Below are positions 37,876 to 39,487 of a stretch of 39,487 nucleotides of DNA, in pieces. The translations under genes were made by a program, and so were the position numbers. The stretch lies in the NCBI GenBank assembly GCA_035697245.1, contig DASSDH010000160.1, positions 1-39,487 of the forward strand. Direction: 5' to 3'. The notes below the pieces were generated by a model. That model was not told where the DNA came from, did no database searches, and was given only the letters and a program-made list of their open reading frames with translations. The number at the start of each line of letters is the position of its first letter. Positions within the stretch are counted from its first letter, which is position 1. This DNA comes from JACVRX01 sp035697245 (GTDB lineage: Bacteria > Actinomycetota > Actinomycetes > Jiangellales > Jiangellaceae).

Positions 37876-39477
37876 ATGGGATTGGCATCGACTGAGGACC
37901 GGTTCCACGTCTACGACACGACACTACGGGACGGCGCTCAACAAGAGGGGTTGTCGCTGTCGGTGCACGACAAGCTCGCCATCGCCAGGCACCTGGACGA
38001 GCTCGGCGTCGGCTTCATCGAGGGCGGCTGGCCCGGAGCGATCCCGAAGGACACCGAATTCTTCAAGCGGGCGCAGACCGAGCTGGGGCTCAACAACGCC
38101 AGCCTGACCGCATTCGGCGCCACACGGCGGCCGGGGGTCCGAGTCGAGGACGACCCCTTGGTGCGGGCTCTGGTCGAGGCCGAAACGCCGGTCGTGACGT
38201 TGGTCGCGAAGAGTCACGTCGGACACGTAAAGCGGGCGTTGCGCACCACCCTGGACGAGAACCTCGCGATGGTGGCGCAAACAGTCGCATTCCTCGCCGG
38301 CCTCGGCCGCCGCGTGTTCCTCGACGCCGAGCACTTCTTCGACGGTTACCGCCGCGACCCGGGGTATGCGCTCGCCGTAGTGCGGACAGCTGCGGAGGCC
38401 GGCGCGGAGCTGGTCGCGCTGTGCGACACGAACGGCGGGCTGCTTCCCGATGACGTTGGTGAGATCGTGGCTGCCGCCAATGACAGCACCGGCGTCCGGC
38501 TCGGTATCCACTGCCACAACGACACCGGTTGCGCGGTTGCCAACTCGCTGGCTGCGGTCGATGCCGGTGCGACCCACGTTCAAGGGACGCTCAACGGCTA
38601 CGGCGAACGCACCGGCAATGCCGATCTCGTGACGCTCGTGGCCAACCTCGAGCTCAAGCGCGGCCTGCAGGTGTTGCCGGACGGCGCGCTGCGCGAGGCG
38701 ACCCGGATTGCGCACGCGGTCTCCGAGGTCACCAATGTCGTGCCGTATTCGCGGCAGCCCTACGTCGGCGCGAGCGCCTTCGCGCACAAAGCCGGCCTAC
38801 ACGCGAGTGCGATCAAGGTCGATCCCGATCTCTACCAGCACGCGAACCCTGAGCAGGTCGGCAACGACATGCGGATGCTGGTTTCGGACATGGCCGGCCG
38901 GGCGAGCATCGAGCTCAAGGGCCGCGAACTCGGCTACGACCTGTCCGCCGACCGCGAGCTCGTCAGCAGGGTCACCGACCGAGTGAAGGCTCTGGAAGCC
39001 CAGGGCTACACCTTCGAGGCAGCCGACGCGTCATTCGAGCTGCTGTTACGGGCCGAAGCCGACGGGGTGAGCCCGCAGTTCTTCGAGGTCGAGTCGTGGC
39101 GAGTCATCACCGAGTCGCGCCCGCGGAGCGAGGCGCAGAGCGAAGCGACCGTCAAGGTACGCGCCGGAGGCGAGCGCGCTGTGGTCACCGGGGAAGGCAA
39201 CGGGCCGGTCAACGCGCTCGACCACGCCCTCCGCACGGCGATCGGCACGCTTTACCCGGAGATCGACAAGCTCGAGCTCATCGACTACAAGGTGCGAATC
39301 CTCGACGCCGCACACGGCAGCGACGCCGTCACCAGGGTGCTGGTCGAAATGACCGACGGGAAGAACTCGTGGGAAACCGTCGGCATCGGCGCCAACATCA
39401 TCGAGGCGTCCTGGGAGGCGCTGGTCGACGGGGTCACCTACGGGCTACTCCGGCAGGGCGCCGAACTGCCTCGATGA
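37876..39477 (+). CDS. cimA: Citramalate synthase CimA
   Basis: CimA condenses pyruvate and acetyl-CoA to (R)-citramalate, giving a threonine-independent route to 2-ketobutyrate and isoleucine. The 533-residue protein has the LeuA-type barrel with VYDTTLRDGAQQEGLSLSV (about residues 13-31), IEGGWPGAIPKDTEFF (about 49-64), HFFDGYRRDPGYAL, LCDTNGG and the metal-binding GIHCHNDTGCAVAN (about 212-225). YSRQPYVGASAFAHKAGLH lies near 295. The C-terminal LeuA-dimer domain (about 400-525) is the allosteric part. These motifs match the citramalate synthase group rather than 2-isopropylmalate synthase. ATG 37876 has AGGGG 7 bases upstream. The gene ends 10 bases before the window end. Confidence 0.92.
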   Translation: MGLASTEDRFHVYDTTLRDGAQQEGLSLSVHDKLAIARHLDELGVGFIEGGWPGAIPKDTEFFKRAQTELGLNNASLTAFGATRRPGVRVEDDPLVRALVEAETPVVTLVAKSHVGHVKRALRTTLDENLAMVAQTVAFLAGLGRRVFLDAEHFFDGYRRDPGYALAVVRTAAEAGAELVALCDTNGGLLPDDVGEIVAAANDSTGVRLGIHCHNDTGCAVANSLAAVDAGATHVQGTLNGYGERTGNADLVTLVANLELKRGLQVLPDGALREATRIAHAVSEVTNVVPYSRQPYVGASAFAHKAGLHASAIKVDPDLYQHANPEQVGNDMRMLVSDMAGRASIELKGRELGYDLSADRELVSRVTDRVKALEAQGYTFEAADASFELLLRAEADGVSPQFFEVESWRVITESRPRSEAQSEATVKVRAGGERAVVTGEGNGPVNALDHALRTAIGTLYPEIDKLELIDYKVRILDAAHGSDAVTRVLVEMTDGKNSWETVGIGANIIEASWEALVDGVTYGLLRQGAELPR

Positions 39478-39487
39478 CCAGGTCGAG

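Noticed and set aside
1..39487. Mobile elements, CRISPR arrays, tRNA or rRNA genes
   Set aside because: No transposase or integrase frames, no regular short repeats with spacers, and no cloverleaf or rRNA-like stretches were seen in the gaps. Composition is even throughout.

Overview
The window is high-GC DNA from an actinobacterium. Evidence: strong G/C bias at third codon positions, GTG starts, a GlgE maltosyltransferase, family pairings typical of actinobacteria (DUF4190 plus septum-formation domain, DUF1707, PadR with a Gly/Pro/Trp-rich N-terminus, an mnmA / metE-like / ligA neighbourhood, ilvBNC-serA-leuB), and many genes whose start codon lies only 6-8 bases after a TANNNT -10 box, the mark of leaderless transcription. 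I cannot name the genus. There are no tRNAs, rRNAs, insertion sequences, prophage genes or CRISPR arrays that I can see. This is a conserved chromosomal region, not an island.

Layout. (1) 1-6193, alpha-glucan metabolism: glgE (partial, minus strand) diverges from glgP (plus), and glgX (minus) converges on glgP. (2) 6229-9726: an aldo/keto reductase (minus), then enoyl-CoA hydratase, etfB and etfA (plus), a fatty-acid or branched acyl-CoA oxidation module with its electron carrier. (3) 9732-15222: cysteine desulfurase and mnmA (sulfur flow to tRNA 2-thiouridine), a MetE C-terminal-like protein, and NAD-dependent DNA ligase ligA. (4) 15233-18107: a membrane-anchored DUF4190/septum-formation protein, an AlkZ-type QxQ winged-helix protein, and a padR-DUF1707 operon on the minus strand. 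(5) 18245-21771: gatC-gatA-(71-aa small ORF)-gatB, the tRNA amidotransferase operon. (6) 21783-24305, minus strand: a PQQ-type sugar dehydrogenase-like lipoprotein, a DUF4097 protein and a PEBP-family lipoprotein. (7) 24404-27274, plus: a D-2-hydroxyacid dehydrogenase, a small membrane protein with a SHOCT-like tail, an Asp-box beta-propeller and a coupled MoaD/ThiS-like protein. (8) 27286-39477, branched-chain amino acids and serine: ilvD, a GGDEF protein, ilvB-ilvN-ilvC, serA, leuB, ilvE and citramalate synthase cimA.

The most interesting layer is regulatory. Three short ORFs sit in front of branched-chain amino acid genes. The first (29733-29774, before ilvB) is rich in Val/Leu/Ile codons, and the second (37771-37797, before cimA) has adjacent Ile-Ile codons. 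Both are followed by a GC hairpin whose 3' arm directly abuts an intrinsic terminator, the architecture of ribosome-mediated attenuation. The third (35001-35048, with Val-Ile-Ile-Leu codons) opens a 493-bp gap before leuB that also holds mutually exclusive stems, a 27-codon ORF with a Shine-Dalgarno site and a terminator. A second theme is promoter economy: about a dozen genes appear leaderless, and at three gene junctions the upstream stop codon (TAA or TAG) is itself the first half of the next gene's -10 hexamer.

I see no clearly new multi-gene system. The best candidates for something undescribed are the cimA and leu leader regions, the small ORF embedded between gatA and gatB, and the MoaD-like protein ending in Gly-Gly-Val next to the propeller.
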